Below are positions 1-12,205 of a stretch of DNA of 64,000 nt, one piece after another. Source of the stretch: Takakia lepidozioides (Eukaryota; Streptophyta; Takakiopsida; Takakiales; Takakiaceae); the NCBI GenBank assembly GCA_030704615.1, contig CM060733.1, forward strand, positions 39,432,001-39,496,000, in the 5' to 3' direction. Below the pieces are notes generated by a model. The model saw nothing but the letters and a program-made list of their open reading frames with translations, was not told where the DNA came from and made no database searches. A program made the translations under genes and the position numbers. Positions within the stretch are counted from its first letter, which is position 1; each line of letters opens with the position of its first letter.

Positions 1-1363
1 ATCCGGTGATGGAGGCGCTGGTGAGGAAGGTGCTAAAGCCTTGGCCGCGCGTGAGTACTCGCCAACGTGGCCTAACATGAGACTATGACGAAGTCGCCTG
101 TGGTGAGGGTGGCTGCGTGGAGGAAGCGGGAGGGGCGCGTGCCGCAAGGGCTAGTGCCCGTAATTGATGCTCATCTTGCAGACTCTCCCAATCTCCAGAT
201 AAAAAACGGTGAAGACGGATGCGCGTCTCTCTGTGCCCTGACTGACCGCCACGAGGGGGCAAAACCAAACACCACTGAGGAAATAACAAGAAAATATACC
301 ATGTTGGTATATCATCAGGATCACGAGCCAGCCTGTCTAAGGGTAGACGGAGTGCCAGTTGGACCTCATGACGTAGTGCCACCGGAATTCTTGTATAAAC
401 ACGAGGCCTTGGCAGTCCTAGCTGAAATGCGCCCAGAACATCTAGCGCTGAAAGCCAATGCCAAGCAGAGGCAGGAGGTGGCGCGTGCAAGACACTGGGC
501 TGAAATGGAGAATTACCATTTGTGTGGGACTGATGAAGAGCCGCACACGTGCGCTGGTGTCGCGCAAGCCCTCTGATGCGCGCAAAAAGACGACCGCAAG
601 CTGGGCATGGGGTACGGTCTGATGGGAGAGGCTCCTGCTGTTGGGGTAAGAGTGATGGGGTCGGCAATGCAGGCTGCACAACTGGAGAAGAAGGCACGTG
701 GAGAGGCTCATGACCAAGAGGAGTTGGGCTGCCTTGAAGCCGCTGCCGAGAATGGGATGGAGAACCTGGAGGAGAAGTGACTGGCGTGGGACCTCGAACC
801 CTACCTGAGAGGCGCAGTGGGGGAGGGCTCAACAGACATTGTGGGAGTTCTTCGGTCGGTGGGGCGCCAATGGAAGAACCTGGAATCAGCGGTGGAGAAG
901 ACCGTTGTGAAGATGACGACTCTTCTTGAACTTGGTGTCTGGAGCTTGGACTCTGGTGCGCATCAGGAACATGTGAGCTAGGGGTAGGGGTACGTTGGCG
1001 TTGGGGTCTTCCAAGAGGAGCAGGTCTTCCAGTAGGAGCAGTTGCGGTTGTGTTCAACACCTCTCGTTGCTCTGGGGAGCGAACTGCCAGGGATGGTGGA
1101 GTAGGCAGTAAAAGGGTTGTGGTGAGGGCTGGAGTTGGCTGCCTGTACGGCGTCGGGGCTGAACGAGCTGGGGGACAAGCCGATCGAGGCCGCCTGACCG
1201 GCGTGGGGCCCACTGTTGCACAGCGGCCGCTTGCTCGCTTAGCGCTGCTACCGCTATCGCTACTGCCAACACCTCCACTAAATTGGCGGCGCTGCAGGCC
1301 TTGCCGAGGTTTGGCGACGACGCCGCTCATCGTACTTCTCGTGTCCACGCTCGTCAGACTCAA
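1..1363 (-). pseudogene. Non-LTR retrotransposon ORF, N-terminal zinc-finger part, running off the left edge
   Basis: An open frame of 426 codons starts at ATG 1363 and ends at a TAG at 83-85. Residues 1-250 are low-complexity Pro/Ser/Arg. A C2H2 finger (CPACGRLF ... GLARHQRTC) lies at about 253-274. A block containing LLFPQWCLVLPPRGG and GHRE follows at about 357-380. This layout, a finger ahead of a spacer leading into a reverse transcriptase, is what I know from R2-like and related non-LTR retrotransposon proteins. Beyond the stop, bases 80 to 1 continue in another frame as GEYSRAAKAL, the usual next block, so the stop is better read as a frameshift than a true end. The reverse transcriptase itself would lie left of the window. 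It is an element fragment rather than a host gene; the clade assignment is tentative. Confidence 0.6.
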
Positions 1364-1469
1364 AAAGCCCCGAAGCCGCCTTTTATATATTCCATGTCAT
1401 CCCACTTCACAAATAATAGCCTTCATGTTCATAGAAGTGGCACTTTCCCTGACCAGACTACTTATGCAA

Positions 1470-1470
<1 letters not shown>

Positions 1471-1549
<79 letters not shown>
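1471..1549. repeat. (GA)n microsatellite
   Basis: About 39 uninterrupted GA dinucleotides. It sits between the start of the minus-strand retroelement ORF and the truncated 5' end of the first LINE. Open frames crossing it encode only Arg-Glu or Ser-Leu runs and are not genes. Confidence 0.97.
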
Positions 1550-1551
<2 letters not shown>

Positions 1552-1632
1552 GATTTTACGTACGGGAAATGAGAACGCGTCGGCGGGTCTTTGCAGGTGC
1601 AGGATCTCGAAAACAAACACGACATCAAAGAT

Positions 1633-4474
1633 TTGAGAAAGCCTTTGACTCAGTAGACTGAGCCTTTTTGCTGGAAGCGTTGCAGAGAACTGGATTGGGA
1701 GGTCCATTTTTGTCTTGGGTTCGCATTTTGCTGACATCTGCATCCAGTAAGGTCATGGTGAATGGTGTCATTTCCAGCTCCTTCCCCATCTCGAGATCTG
1801 TCAGACAGGGTTGTCCCCTCGCCCCGTTTCTCTTCCTTATTGCAGCGGACTCTCTTGGACATCTGCTGGACAACAGACATGACATCATTGGGCTTCATCT
1901 GCCTACACATGAGCAAGAAATGCTCAAGGACTCTATGTACGCTGATGACACAGTGCTGTTGCTAGACAACACCTCCCGAAGCAACATCGATAGGGCTCTG
2001 CAGGCTTTGCAGACTTTCTGTATGGGCTCTGGACTGAAGATCAACTGGAGAAATCGGTCGGAATTTTGTCTCTCTTGAAGAACGATGCCACTGCAAGCCA
2101 TTGCCAGCCATGGGGGGAAGATATCGGGCTGCACTGGCTTCGGGAGGGTCATGCTCATACACTACTTGGTCATCAGATAGGGCTCAACTTATCCCAGCAA
2201 GACATAATGAAACAGGTCATCTCCAAACTCAAATGGAAGCTGGCTTTTTGGAGTTCTGCCATGTTGTCCATTGTCGGACGAGCCTTGGTGGTGAATCAGG
2301 TGCTGCTCGCATCCATTTGGTTCTTAGCTGCTATTTGGGATCCTGGAACCACCTTGGTTAAGGAGACTAAAGCCCTCATAAGGAATTTTCTTTGGGGTGC
2401 AAGCCCAACAGCCCCGGTACGGCGGACCCTGGTTTCTTGGGAGCAATTGTGCCAGAAGAAAAGTGAAGGGGGCTTGGGGATAATTGACCTAGGGGCTCAA
2501 ATTACAGCATTGCTTGCAAAGTGGATCCCAAGGGCCCTCATTCACCGCTACAGTCCCTGGAGTAAATTGATCCAGCCCTATCTCATGGACTCATCGCCAC
2601 CCACTTCATCGGCCCTATGGGCAAAATCTCTGAGGTGGATTGTTCAAGGGCGAAATGCGGGTGTCAAGTTGGGATCTTAGCCATGGCAATCCATTTGGAA
2701 AGCCTGGCAGACAATCAGAGGCTCTCTCTTTCAGACTATGCCACGCAATTTCCAGGAATGCATACGCAACCGCTCTTTGCAAATTACAACATGGACTCTG
2801 AAGTTCTTCTTAAGCAGTCACCGAGATGGGCTCACTAGGAAAGTTCAGGCTTCACACACATGGCCAGCATATGGGAGAACGGACTGTTCCTTTCTGCTTC
2901 GCAACTCATGCTAGTTCTCTCGTTCGATGAATCCATGGCTTCTGGTCTGCAGTTCGCAGGAGATACTGAGGGCTACCTAGCTTTCATGGGAGCCATCTCT
3001 ATGGATAAACTATCGTTGTGTCACATCAGAGTATTTGATGGACAAGGGAATATGAATCCAGTACCTCCAATGGCACAGGAAGTGCAGTGGGCACTACACT
3101 CCACCATTTGCTGGTTCCTCAAATGTCCACTGACAGACCTGCAGTTCGATCTTTCTTAATGGAAATGGAGGGATTCTAAGCATACTTCCTTTTTGGCTTA
3201 CAAGGTCAAGCTAGGATACTCACTGCTGAACCCTTCGCGCTCTTTCATCACAAAATGGACCGCAAAATGGGGCCAACAGCTTCAATCCAAGGCTCAATGG
3301 AGCAAGATATGGAAGGATGTTTGGAGAAAGGACAGGGTTGCCAAGGTTTCGGGATTCTTGTGGAAACTGGTGCATAGAGTGCTTCCTGTCAGGGCAACAA
3401 CGCATACTGATATGCTTGTTTGCACACTCTGCAATTCGCAGCCAGAAACAATTGAACATTGTTTGACTTCATGCAATTTGGCTTGCAAGATTTGGCATGA
3501 AGTGTTACGCTTTTATACTAACTGGAATAGTTTTTCTTCCCCCCCCCGCTGCCTCATTGTTGCTTCTCAATCTAGTGCCTAGGCAAACCCAGATCTCTTG
3601 CCCGGTATGGGCCTCACTTAGAGCCCACACCTTATGGAATATGTGGAAAGCTAGGTGTACCTGGTTTTATGAGGGTAAACCCCCCAGAGGCAGGTCAGTG
3701 CTATTTCATGTATTGTGTGCAGCTTTTCCCAAAGCTTCGGAGCATTAACGCTACAAGAAGCTGCTCCAAGATTTCGACCTCTCCTGGGGCAAAAGCAACG
3801 TGCTCGGAGCCCGTCTTCCCAACCTTCGATTTTTCATTGGCACGACTCCATCCCCCCTCAATGGGAAGTCCCCTGGTGAAGGGGAGGAGCCTGCCTTCAA
3901 TTGGCGTCACAAGAAGTCCCGTGTTACGAAGTTCAAGACCCAGCTCAAGTTCTGAGTGCTCGGCCACTGTTGTAGGGTTACTTAGACTCATGCTTCATGC
4001 ACCTTATCATTGCTGGACGACTTATCTGCATTCTCTACTTTCCACTCTCGGTTCTTCTTTTCTTTGTGGCGGTTTCTCCAGGTTGTGGCATTTACTGCAG
4101 CACTAGTACTATAGACTGCAATCTTCGGCTTCTCCAGGTCATGGCATTTACTGCAGCATTAGTACTATGGACTGCAATCTGCATTGTTTATCTGAAATGT
4201 GTAGTCTGCAGTATTGGTATGCTACATCCCCCGCCCCCCTTACTTGCCCTTTTCTTCCTTACCTACTGGCTTCCCTTCGCTTTTGCTTCTCTCATCTTTT
4301 CTCTATTACTTAGCTATGTTGCTAGAGTCACAGGGGAGTTTCCCCAGAGTAAGCCTTCATGGCCCTTGGGGTGGTTATTTTTTCCACCTTATGTGACCTT
4401 TATTTCATTTAATTTGATTAAAAGGGCCTCTGTCCCCTTTCCTTTCTAAAAAATAAATAAAAATAAAAATAAAA
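1633..4474 (+). mobile_element. LINE copy A: 5'-truncated L1-type retrotransposon
   Basis: The copy starts abruptly inside reverse-transcriptase motif A (FEKAFDSVD, followed by an in-frame TGA at about 1660). It continues through RQGCPLAPFLFLIAADSLGHLL and the catalytic YADD (about 1938). A thumb/connector region and a zf-RVT zinc-binding domain follow (IWKDVWRKDRVAKVSGFLWK, then CTLCNSQPETIEHCLTSC). The coding frame is broken by several shifts and stops, and about 45 residues present in copy B are missing near 2900. The 3' UTR ends in an A-rich tail of AAATA units at 4447-4474. Sudden 5' loss with an intact 3' tail is the normal result of abortive target-primed reverse transcription. Confidence 0.9.
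4075..4181 (+). repeat. 56-bp tandem duplication in the LINE A 3' UTR
   Basis: Two imperfect head-to-tail units start at 4075 and 4131, each beginning TCTCCAGGT and containing GGCATTTACTGCAGCA. Copy B has no such duplication in its 3' UTR, so it arose within this copy or its immediate source. Confidence 0.85.
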
Positions 4475-4477
4475 TAA

Positions 4478-4550
4478 CTGTACATATGATCCATTACGTC
4501 TATAAGCCATTCGCATGAACTGCACAAAAATTTCGACACGCAAATCTGTA
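4478..4550 (+). repeat. 73-bp dispersed repeat, first copy
   Basis: It begins CTGTACATATGATCCATTAC and is nearly identical to 13656-13728 in the same orientation. Here it is squeezed between the A-rich tail of LINE A and the 5' part of LINE B; the second copy is in unrelated sequence. The similarity ends near AAATCTGTAC, where LINE B seems to begin. It is probably a piece of an older repeat that served as insertion target. Confidence 0.75.
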
Positions 4551-4676
4551 CCTGCTGCAACTGAAACAAAGGAGCACGCCGTTGGAGACATACAAGCTAC
4601 AAAGAAGAGAAAATGACATGCAAACCCCGCGCCTGCAGTCATCCCCAAGCGTCCAACTGGATCGGGTTTCTTCCCG

Positions 4677-5222
4677 GTGAGAATAATGGGGGCATGGGGC
4701 TCTTTTCCCTTCACTGAAGCGGACTTACAACAGTTGGATGGTACCAGCCTGGCAGTCTCATTCTTGGAGTTGCACTCTTTCAAAAGCAGACCACTCACAG
4801 GCTGGGCACCTGGATCCACTTACGCGAGGGAAAAGGCAACAATCTGCATCACCCCCTTGCTGTATGCCTTCATTGATGACTACACAAATTTCTTTTTGCC
4901 AAGTATCAAGCAAGGATTTCAATCAGCGTGGGTGACTGAAGCCATGGCGCTCCAATATGGAGTGGGGAAAGAAAGAGACATCACACTCGCACTTTCAAAA
5001 GGCGTTCTCCATGAATTCTTTCCTAACCTGAACCTCTTTTTGTCGCACATACAACATGTTGGAATCATGGTGGAGAACAATGAATCTCATGCAGATTTGG
5101 CAATAATTCATATGCTGCCGATTATTTGCGGGTCGGATCTGGACACATCAGGTGCTCATGACTCACGGCTTTGGGTGTGTAAGTACTTTCTATCTTGCAG
5201 GGTTAAGGACCCCACGGAATAG
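4677..5222 (+). CDS. Unidentified 181-residue ORF in the LINE B 5' region (ORF1 candidate)
   Basis: An open frame of 181 codons sits where an L1-type LINE carries ORF1, the RNA-binding protein. I see no zinc knuckle, RRM or coiled coil, so identification rests on position alone. The protein is mixed and globular-looking with no signal peptide. The frame after the stop still reads like protein (about 5223-5320) and a Ser-rich stretch follows at 5333-5545. The original ORF1 was therefore probably longer and is now broken. The alternative is older host sequence between the two LINE insertions. Confidence 0.35.
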   Translation: MRIMGAWGSFPFTEADLQQLDGTSLAVSFLELHSFKSRPLTGWAPGSTYAREKATICITPLLYAFIDDYTNFFLPSIKQGFQSAWVTEAMALQYGVGKERDITLALSKGVLHEFFPNLNLFLSHIQHVGIMVENNESHADLAIIHMLPIICGSDLDTSGAHDSRLWVCKYFLSCRVKDPTE

Positions 5223-5878
5223 GCTCGCAGCAGAAAAATCTTCAAGGAGGGGATTGGGCTGGTGGATGAGCACTACAAGATGTACAAGATGAAGGATGTC
5301 GCAGTATCCCCACAAATTTAAATAGAGAATCGGTGCTGGTGGGCAACACCAACTTCAATTTCTCCTCCAACGCAGCTGCAGATCACTCCATCACATTCCT
5401 GCTTCCGGAGGAGACGGTCGACTCCCCACCCCTGGTAAGCATGGACTCGCATGCCTCCTCCTCTCCCCTCATTTTTTACGTACCTCATGCTACAAATGGT
5501 AAAAGGGTTTGGACCCTAATGTTAGACAGCCATCCCTCTTCCTAGCGAGTTCTCCCTGGCTAGCGGGATGCTTCTGTCCTTCCTTCTTCCCCTTCTGCTC
5601 TCCTCTTTCTATCACAAACTTTATCCTGCAACATCTCTGCTGATCTTCTCTCAGTTCGCAGGGACAGTGGAAATCAATTCATGCCTTTAAATTGCAAAAA
5701 CAAAAGGAAACGTGCCAAAACAGTGTTTACCTGGCGGCTTCCAGCTATACCTCTCTCGCTTAAAGGTTTCAAATGGGTTTCCACTCTGCCCATGTCGGAT
5801 AAGCGCACTAAGTTCTTCTTTGACCCCATCTGGCCATCAAATCGTGTAGAACACACAGGCCTTTCTGTCTCCCCCAAA

Positions 5879-8800
5879 TGAATCTATCCCTTTGCTCTTG
5901 GAATGTGAGAGGCCTGGGCTCCCACCACTCTGCCCCAAAAGGGCCAGAGTTAGAAGCTGGGCCTCCACATTTGTTAGGGGTTCTAATATGCTATTTCTGC
6001 AAGAATACAAGTTAGATCAACACAAAATTGCCTCCTTGGGTGCTTCCCTATGGCCCTCCGCCACTACATTTTGGAACCCCACGGTGATAGATTCAAGAGG
6101 CGGCACAACTATTCTTGTATCCCCTTCTCTCCTTCATTCCATTACTTCCAACGCTGTCTGGATCCATGGTAGAGTCCAGTTTCTAGCTATGAATCTGGGT
6201 CAATCTCTTGGTGAAGTAGGGCTTCTAAATACCTATGTCCCCAATGGGAAGGAGGAAAGAGTTCTTTTTAGGAATCAGATCAGGGACAAAATGCTGCAGC
6301 ACCCGCACATCCAACACTGGCTCATGGGAGGAGACTTCAACATGGTGGAAGAGAAGACGGATAGGCTGGGAAGGTCAGCTCATGGGCTCTCCACAGCGGA
6401 AAAGAACTCCTGGGATGCGATGTGTTTCACTGTGGGTCTCCTTGATGCAACTACTCCACGGCAGGGTGACTTGAAATTCTCTTGGAGCAACAACAGGACC
6501 CGCCTAATCTGTGCCAAGCGCGCTTGGATAGATTTTATTGCTCACCTACTCTGCTGGCTTGGACCATGAGCATCCCACTGCAACCAGTTTTATCGGAGTT
6601 TGATCATGCAGCTGTTCACATCCTCCTTAGTGCTCCAGGGTATAGGTTGAAGGGCAGAGGTTTCTTCAAAATGAATCCGTCTATTCTCCTAGTCCCAGAG
6701 GTGGTTACTGCCCTGCAGAAGGCTTGGACCTTGGCAATTATCCCTTACACCTCCCCCACAGTGCGGTTCCTGGAAAAGCTGGACATGCTGAGAAACATGT
6801 GTAAATTAATCTCGAAGGAAAAAGCAGTGGAAAACGGCAGAAGGCTGAAAGCTCTTACAAAATGCTTGGAGGTATGTCAGTTCCAATTGCAGTCCGGACA
6901 TGAGGGCCCTCAGACTTTGGTTTCTTACAAAACAGCCAAGAGGAACCTCTTTTTGTTGCTAAACGCCAAAGAGCAGTTCATAAAGAACAGGGCTGGGATG
7001 AATTGGTCCCTTAAAGGGGAAAAGATGACCAAGTATTTCTTTGTAAAGGCAGCACAAAGACGAGCAACAACGCTGGTTCCAGCTCTGAAAGACTCAGCAG
7101 GTCAAACCATTGACAAACCAAAAATCATGGCATCAATAGCTGAAAGATATTTTCACACTTTGTTTGAAAGGCAGCAGTCAACAGAGGAAGGCAGCCACTG
7201 AAACCCTGTTACATCACATTCCGTGTTCTCTCTCTCAGTCCGATAAAGCCAGCCTGGCGGCCCCTTTCACCGCTAGGGAATTGGGTCAAGCATTGAACTC
7301 TATGGCTTCTCATAAATCGCTTGGTCTAGACGGACTTCCGATTGAGTTGTTCAAGGCATTGTGGCCAGCTATTGGTGAGGACTTCCTAATGATGGCGATT
7401 GACATTCTGCAGAAGAAGATGATGCCCTCACAGATGTCGCAAGGACTTATCACCCTCATTTTAAAAAAAGGAGACAGGGAAGACTTAGCAAATTATCGCC
7501 CTATCACCCTATTGAATTGCACATACAAGATTATTGCAAAGGCCCTTGCATTGAGGTTACAACTGCTGTTGCCAAAGATCATTAGGAAAGAGCAAACGGG
7601 TTTCCTAAAGGACCGAATGATCCTGACAACATCCTTCTCGCCCATGAAGCCCTTCATAGAGCTGAACTCAACAATCAACCGCTTGCATTTTTAATGCTCG
7701 ACTTTGAGAAGGCGTTTGATTCCATTGACTGGAGTTTTCTGTTGGGGGCTCTTCAAAGAACTGGGCTGGAGGGGCCCTTCCTGGACTGGGTTCACATTCT
7801 ACTACACTCAGCGTCAAGCAAGGTTATGGTGAATGGGGTGGTTTCCAAGGTTTTCCCAATATCCAGATCTGTGAGGCAGGGCTGCCCCCTGGCCCCGTTT
7901 CTCTTTCTCATCGTTGCGGATTCGCTTGGCCATTTGCTGGAATCAAGACATGATATTCTCGGTCTTCAACTGCCCACCCACCTTGCATACTGAAATGCTC
8001 AAGCTGTCCATGTACGCAGATGACACTTGCCTTCTCCTTGATAACTCCACATGCAGCAACGTTGACAGGGCACTTCAGGCCCTTCACACTTTCTGCCTAG
8101 GTTCAGGGCTTAAGGTCAACTGGAGGAAATATATGGGAATTCTGTCTCTACTACATAGTGGAGTAGGTACTGCTCACTGTCAAGCCTGGGGAGCTGATTT
8201 GGGCTTAAATTGGCTACAGGAAGGACAAACTCATACTCTTCTGAGTCACCAGATAGGCCTAAACATGTTGCAGCAAACCACATGGAAAGCACTGATCACA
8301 AGATTCAAAAGAAATCTCGCTTTCTGGTTTGCAGCCATGCCATCAATTGTGGGAAGGGCACTAGTGGCAAACCAGGTGCTTTCCAACTCTATCTGGTACT
8401 TCGCGGCGGTGTGGGATCTAGACAAGTCCATGGTCAAAGAAATTAAGGCCCTCTTACATAACTTCATATGGCGTGCCACTACGGCGGCACCCGTGAGAAG
8501 AGCGTTGCTCTCCTGGGAGCAGTGGTGTCAGAAGAAAATACAAGGTGGGCTAGGCATTATTGACCCGGCTGCTCAGATCAAGGCCTTGCTAGCAAAATGG
8601 ATTCCAAGGGCAATAACACACAGGGATGCGCCATGGAGCAAGCTCATTCAACCTTACTTGATGGGGTCCCTACCCACATCCTCTCATCTCTGGGCTCAAT
8701 CACTAAGATGGATTGTTCAAGGCAGAAATGCCGCAGTCTCATTGGGCTCTAGACCCTGGCAGTCCATCTGGAAAGCATGGCATTGCATGAGAGACAATCT

Positions 8801-10139
8801 CACACAAGGAATGCCAACAAACAAGCAAGAATGCTTGCGGCAACCTTTGTTTGCCAACTACAACATGGACTCTGGAATTCTACTTACCCAAACCCCGAGA
8901 TGGGCTTTATGGGAAAGACAGGGTTTCACTCACATTGCCAATATGCGGTTGGATGGTCAGTTCATGAGTGAGGCAATGGTGGCTGAAATGATGGGTCGGA
9001 GGAGAGCCAGGGCCTGGAACATCATACTTGCCAATGTGCCGCAATATATGAGCCCCTTGCTTGATGAAGATGATCACACATCCAAAACCCCTGCTTGGAT
9101 GGCATCTTCACAAAGGAATCAGATTCCGGTCATGCTTGTTTTGTCATCTACAGAACTGGTGGTGTCTGGTCTAGGTTTCTTGGATGACCAGGAAGGGCAT
9201 CTCACATATTCAGAAAGAGTGGAGATGAATCGGTCTTTGCTGTTCCACATCAGGGTGCTGGACAACCTCGGAAATCCCAACCCCATGCCTACTCCGGATT
9301 TGGAAGCTCAATGGGCTCGACAAGAAACTCTAACCTGGTTTCTCAAATGCCCCTTGACTGATCTGCAATTTGACCCGGCGGAGTGGAGGTGGATGGATAA
9401 GAAAAAAACACCATTTTTTTCGTACTCTGTCAAGAAAGGTTATGCTCTCATCAACCCCTCGCGCTCATTCAAAAAGAGGTGGTCCAGCAAATGGGGCAGC
9501 CTGCAACTTGGCCAGAACACATGGAACAACATTTGGAAAGACATATGGAGGAAGGACAGACCATCCAAGCTATCGGGTTTCCTTTGGAAGCTCACACATA
9601 GGATCCTCCCTGTCAGACAGAAGACACATGAGGATGATCCAACTTGCACTCTCTGTCATGCAAACCCAGAATCTATTGAACACTGCTTACTGCTCTGCAA
9701 TATGTCAAACAGAATCTGGAGTTTGGTCATCAGTTTCTATTATCACTGGGACATCTTTCCAAACCCTCCTCCCCAATCTCTGCTTCTGCTTAATTTTCTA
9801 CCTGGCCAGCCAAAAAGTGTCTGTCCAGTTTGGGCAGCTCTTAGAGCTCTTACATTATGGAATTTGTGGAAAAGCAGATGTGCTTGGGTTTTCGAGGGGA
9901 AACCCCCTAGAGGCAGATCAATATTATTTCATACTTACCATGACCTGCTTACTGAGGGGAGGAAAGCATGGTTTACTGTTTGTGCAGCTCCTCCCAGAAC
10001 TTTGAAGCAACGGGGCCGGAAGCTGCTTCAAGACTTCTATGATTCATGGGGAAAAAGCAACGTGCTCGGCTCCGGTGTTTCCAACACTCGCTTTACCTGG
10101 CAACAATCCATCCCCCCGCAATGGGAGGTCCCCTGGTGA
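5879..10139 (+). pseudogene. LINE B ORF2: endonuclease-reverse transcriptase with zf-RVT, frameshifted
   Basis: The natural start is ATG 5879 (MNLSLCSWNVRGLGS, the classic opening of an L1 APE-type endonuclease). The frame shifts near 5940. It carries GGDFNMVEE (about 6330), shifts near 6520 to the LDRFY block, and shows a changed SDH-like site (SEFDHAAV). It shifts again near 7190 into the reverse transcriptase (motifs around LGLDGLPIELFK, LILKKGDREDLANYRPI, FEKAFDSIDW), with a stop at 7692, and again near 7990. From 7914 to 10139 a single 741-codon frame holds YADDTCLLLDN, the connector and the zf-RVT zinc-binding domain (CTLCHANPESIEHCLLLC). The product would nick target DNA and copy LINE RNA. 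It is inactive as read; some shifts could be assembly errors. Confidence 0.88.
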
Positions 10140-10584
10140 TGGGGAGGAATCAGAATTCAATTGGCGTCAAGCGAGCTAGAGACATTAAATCCAGAACGTT
10201 CTGATTTTATTACCTGCGGCTCTGCTACGAGGCCTCACCTCCCTCAACTCCTTTGCAGCTTTGATTCTCCACGATTTACGCTTTAGAATGCTGCTTCAGT
10301 GTCCATCTTCCTAAACCTTGCGTAAAGGGCCCCTCCCTCCTTGCTTAGTTCCAGATTGTTTTTCGACTGCCTGGACTTTCCTCTTACTGTTCCTTTTCTG
10401 CACCTCTCTCTCTCTCCCCTTCTGCTTAGCAGGTTCGCTAGGGTAACGGGGAAGTCCCCCCTCTGTTAGCCTCCACGGCCTCCCTAGGTGGTTATTTTTT
10501 CTACCTTTTGAACCTTTGTTTAATCTAATTTGATTAAAAGGGCCTCTATCCCTTTCATTAAAATAAAAAATAAATAAAAATCTG

Positions 10585-11040
10585 TCACCAAGGTTTTGTG
10601 ACCCATTCAAAATCCTAGAACGCCATGACAGAGTGGCCTATGAGTTAGATCTGCCTCCAACGTGGAAGATTCACAAAACTTTCCATGTCAGCCTTCTCCA
10701 AAAGTATATTATGCAACCCATCACACATCCGGCCCACGTTGCCTCAAGCTATGAGCGATGGTTAGTTGATGGCTGAACCCGAAAATATTCTAGACACGCG
10801 AGTAAAGCACCCGTGCAACTTGGAAAGAACATTTGATTAAGTGGTTCCATTACCCGAGACTGAGACTACTTGGGAGAAGGAAAACCAACTGGCATTGAGT
10901 TGTCCCTTGTATTCTGTCTTTGGGAGGGTGAGCTTGTTAGGTGCCAGGAACGAAGGTCTACCAGTCAACCAGTTCGGAATGACCAGTTCAGAATGACAAA
11001 AGATTGCTAGAATATCGACGGAACCGACAGTTGCAGGTTA
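10585..11040 (+). pseudogene. Ty3/gypsy chromovirus relic: integrase tail and chromodomain
   Basis: From about 10600 the sequence reads as the GPY/F-type end of a chromovirus integrase (PFKILERHDRVAYELDLPP, then HKTFHVSLLQKY). A stop near 10775 follows, then a degraded chromodomain in another frame around 10830-10900 (EHLIKWFHYPETETTWEKE, matching the usual YLVKWKGY ... E.TWE pattern). Nothing upstream remains because LINE B is inserted directly before it. The sequence differs from all three gypsy elements further right, so this is a fourth, older family member. Confidence 0.75.
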
Positions 11041-11458
11041 AGTGAGGAAAGCTCGTGAGCATGAAGAAAAGTGAAGACTAGGGATTTGTGATGTGGTGGA
11101 GTACAAGGCAAGATGGCTGGAGTAGAGACGATGGTGTAGAGGCACCTTGAGCAGATCTGAATTAGCAGGCAATGTGCATAGATAGCATGGTGCGGCGGTT
11201 GGGTGGACTGGGAGTGTAGCCTGGTATTGTGCTTTTGTGAATAGCTTGAAAGTGACTGAGATCGTAGCTGGTTTTCTTGGTTGTCAGCGTGATAGGCCGT
11301 GGGCCCTTACCTGTAGTGATCACAGATCTTGATTTCCCCTGTAAATTCTTGTGAGTTGGGACCCAGGCAAAGCACACTTTGATTTTTGTCACAACTGAAC
11401 TGAAGAAGGTGAGAGTCCAAATAAGTGAGAGAGGCCAACCATCTGAACTGCCTGAAAC

Positions 11459-12205
11459 TTGTCGAGACTGAATGAGGAAAGAGAGATAGATATTTCACAC
11501 TTAGTGTTTTGCACAACGCACGATGGCGATGCTAAGTTATCGTGGATTGTGTGCAATGCTCTCTCCATGAACACTTCCAGACAATTGCCTGCCTTCCCTC
11601 TCGCCAATTCAAAGACATTTGTTCCATGTGGACATGGTGAATTTGATTGTGGATAGATGCACCAAGACCTACAAGGTCATTGTGATAACAAACTCTGGAG
11701 ACAACGACGGCAAGATTTAAACGTAAATGCACTTTTCGACAGGAGGAGACGTTGGAGAACACACATCTATGATTCAATTTGCGAGTGTTGGACCAAGACT
11801 GGCAATATGCTGGAGTGTGATTGGTGCTGGTTCTGTGCAGGAAGTGTGATCTGTGGCCCCACTCTCTTTGCTCTATTTTATGGACGAGACTACATTTTTA
11901 TGGCTTATGACATTGGTACTGGTGTGTGAACTCAAGTTGCTGTAAAAATGCCTTATCTTGGTGGAGGTGGTAGTGTATCAGCTCATCCAAGGCTCCTAGA
12001 GAGTGACGGGCGCCTATTGCTAGCTGGGGCTGTCGATCTTGGGCGAGATGATCGACTCTTCATAATATGGGAGTTCAGAGTTTCTACAAAGACTGCAGAG
12101 TTGCTAGAGATTGGAAGGACTAATTTGACCACCATGTACGATTTTCAAGTGGTGAGCCATGGCAATCTCATATCATATGGCCCAGACGCAATCTACAAGT
12201 TGTGA
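11459..12205 (+). pseudogene. F-box/kelch-repeat protein relic (kelch part)
   Basis: Three adjoining frame segments together read like the central to C-terminal part of a plant F-box/kelch protein. These are WIVCNALSMNTSRQLPAFPL (about 11550), VDRCTKTYKVIVITNSG in a second frame (11646-11700), then IYDSICECWTKTGNM, GSVICGPTLFALFYGRDYI and, after a TGA at 11927 where the family has Trp, HPRLLESDGRLLLAG. The order (blade ending in VYDS...W, then a SVICG blade, then an HPRLLE blade) is the usual one. At least two frameshifts and one nonsense codon make it a relic. No F-box is seen upstream. Such proteins are substrate adaptors of SCF ubiquitin ligases. Confidence 0.6.

Larger units (their letters stand above)
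4551..10580 (+). mobile_element. LINE copy B: near full-length L1-type retrotransposon
   Basis: About 6 kb, carrying an upstream ORF1-like region, an endonuclease, a reverse transcriptase with a long connector, a zf-RVT domain and an A-rich tail (10557-10580). Its protein aligns with LINE A throughout, with the same order and many shared phrases, but the two copies have diverged well beyond assembly error, so they are separate insertions. The left boundary is inferred from the end of the 73-bp repeat. A possible target-site duplication (AAATCTGT at 4542 and 10578) is weak because it overlaps the A-rich tail. The 3' flank falls inside a gypsy integrase relic, so the LINE landed in an older retroelement. 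Confidence 0.85.

Noticed and set aside
85-576. 163-codon plus-strand ORF at the left edge
   Set aside because: It is antisense to the zinc-finger retroelement ORF, whose motifs are recognisable; the plus frame resembles nothing known.
1050-1743. ORFs ending in Arg-Glu or Ser-Leu runs
   Set aside because: They only read through the GA microsatellite.
4542-10590. AAATCTGT as target-site duplication of LINE B
   Set aside because: The right-hand copy overlaps the A-rich tail and similarity is too short to be safe.
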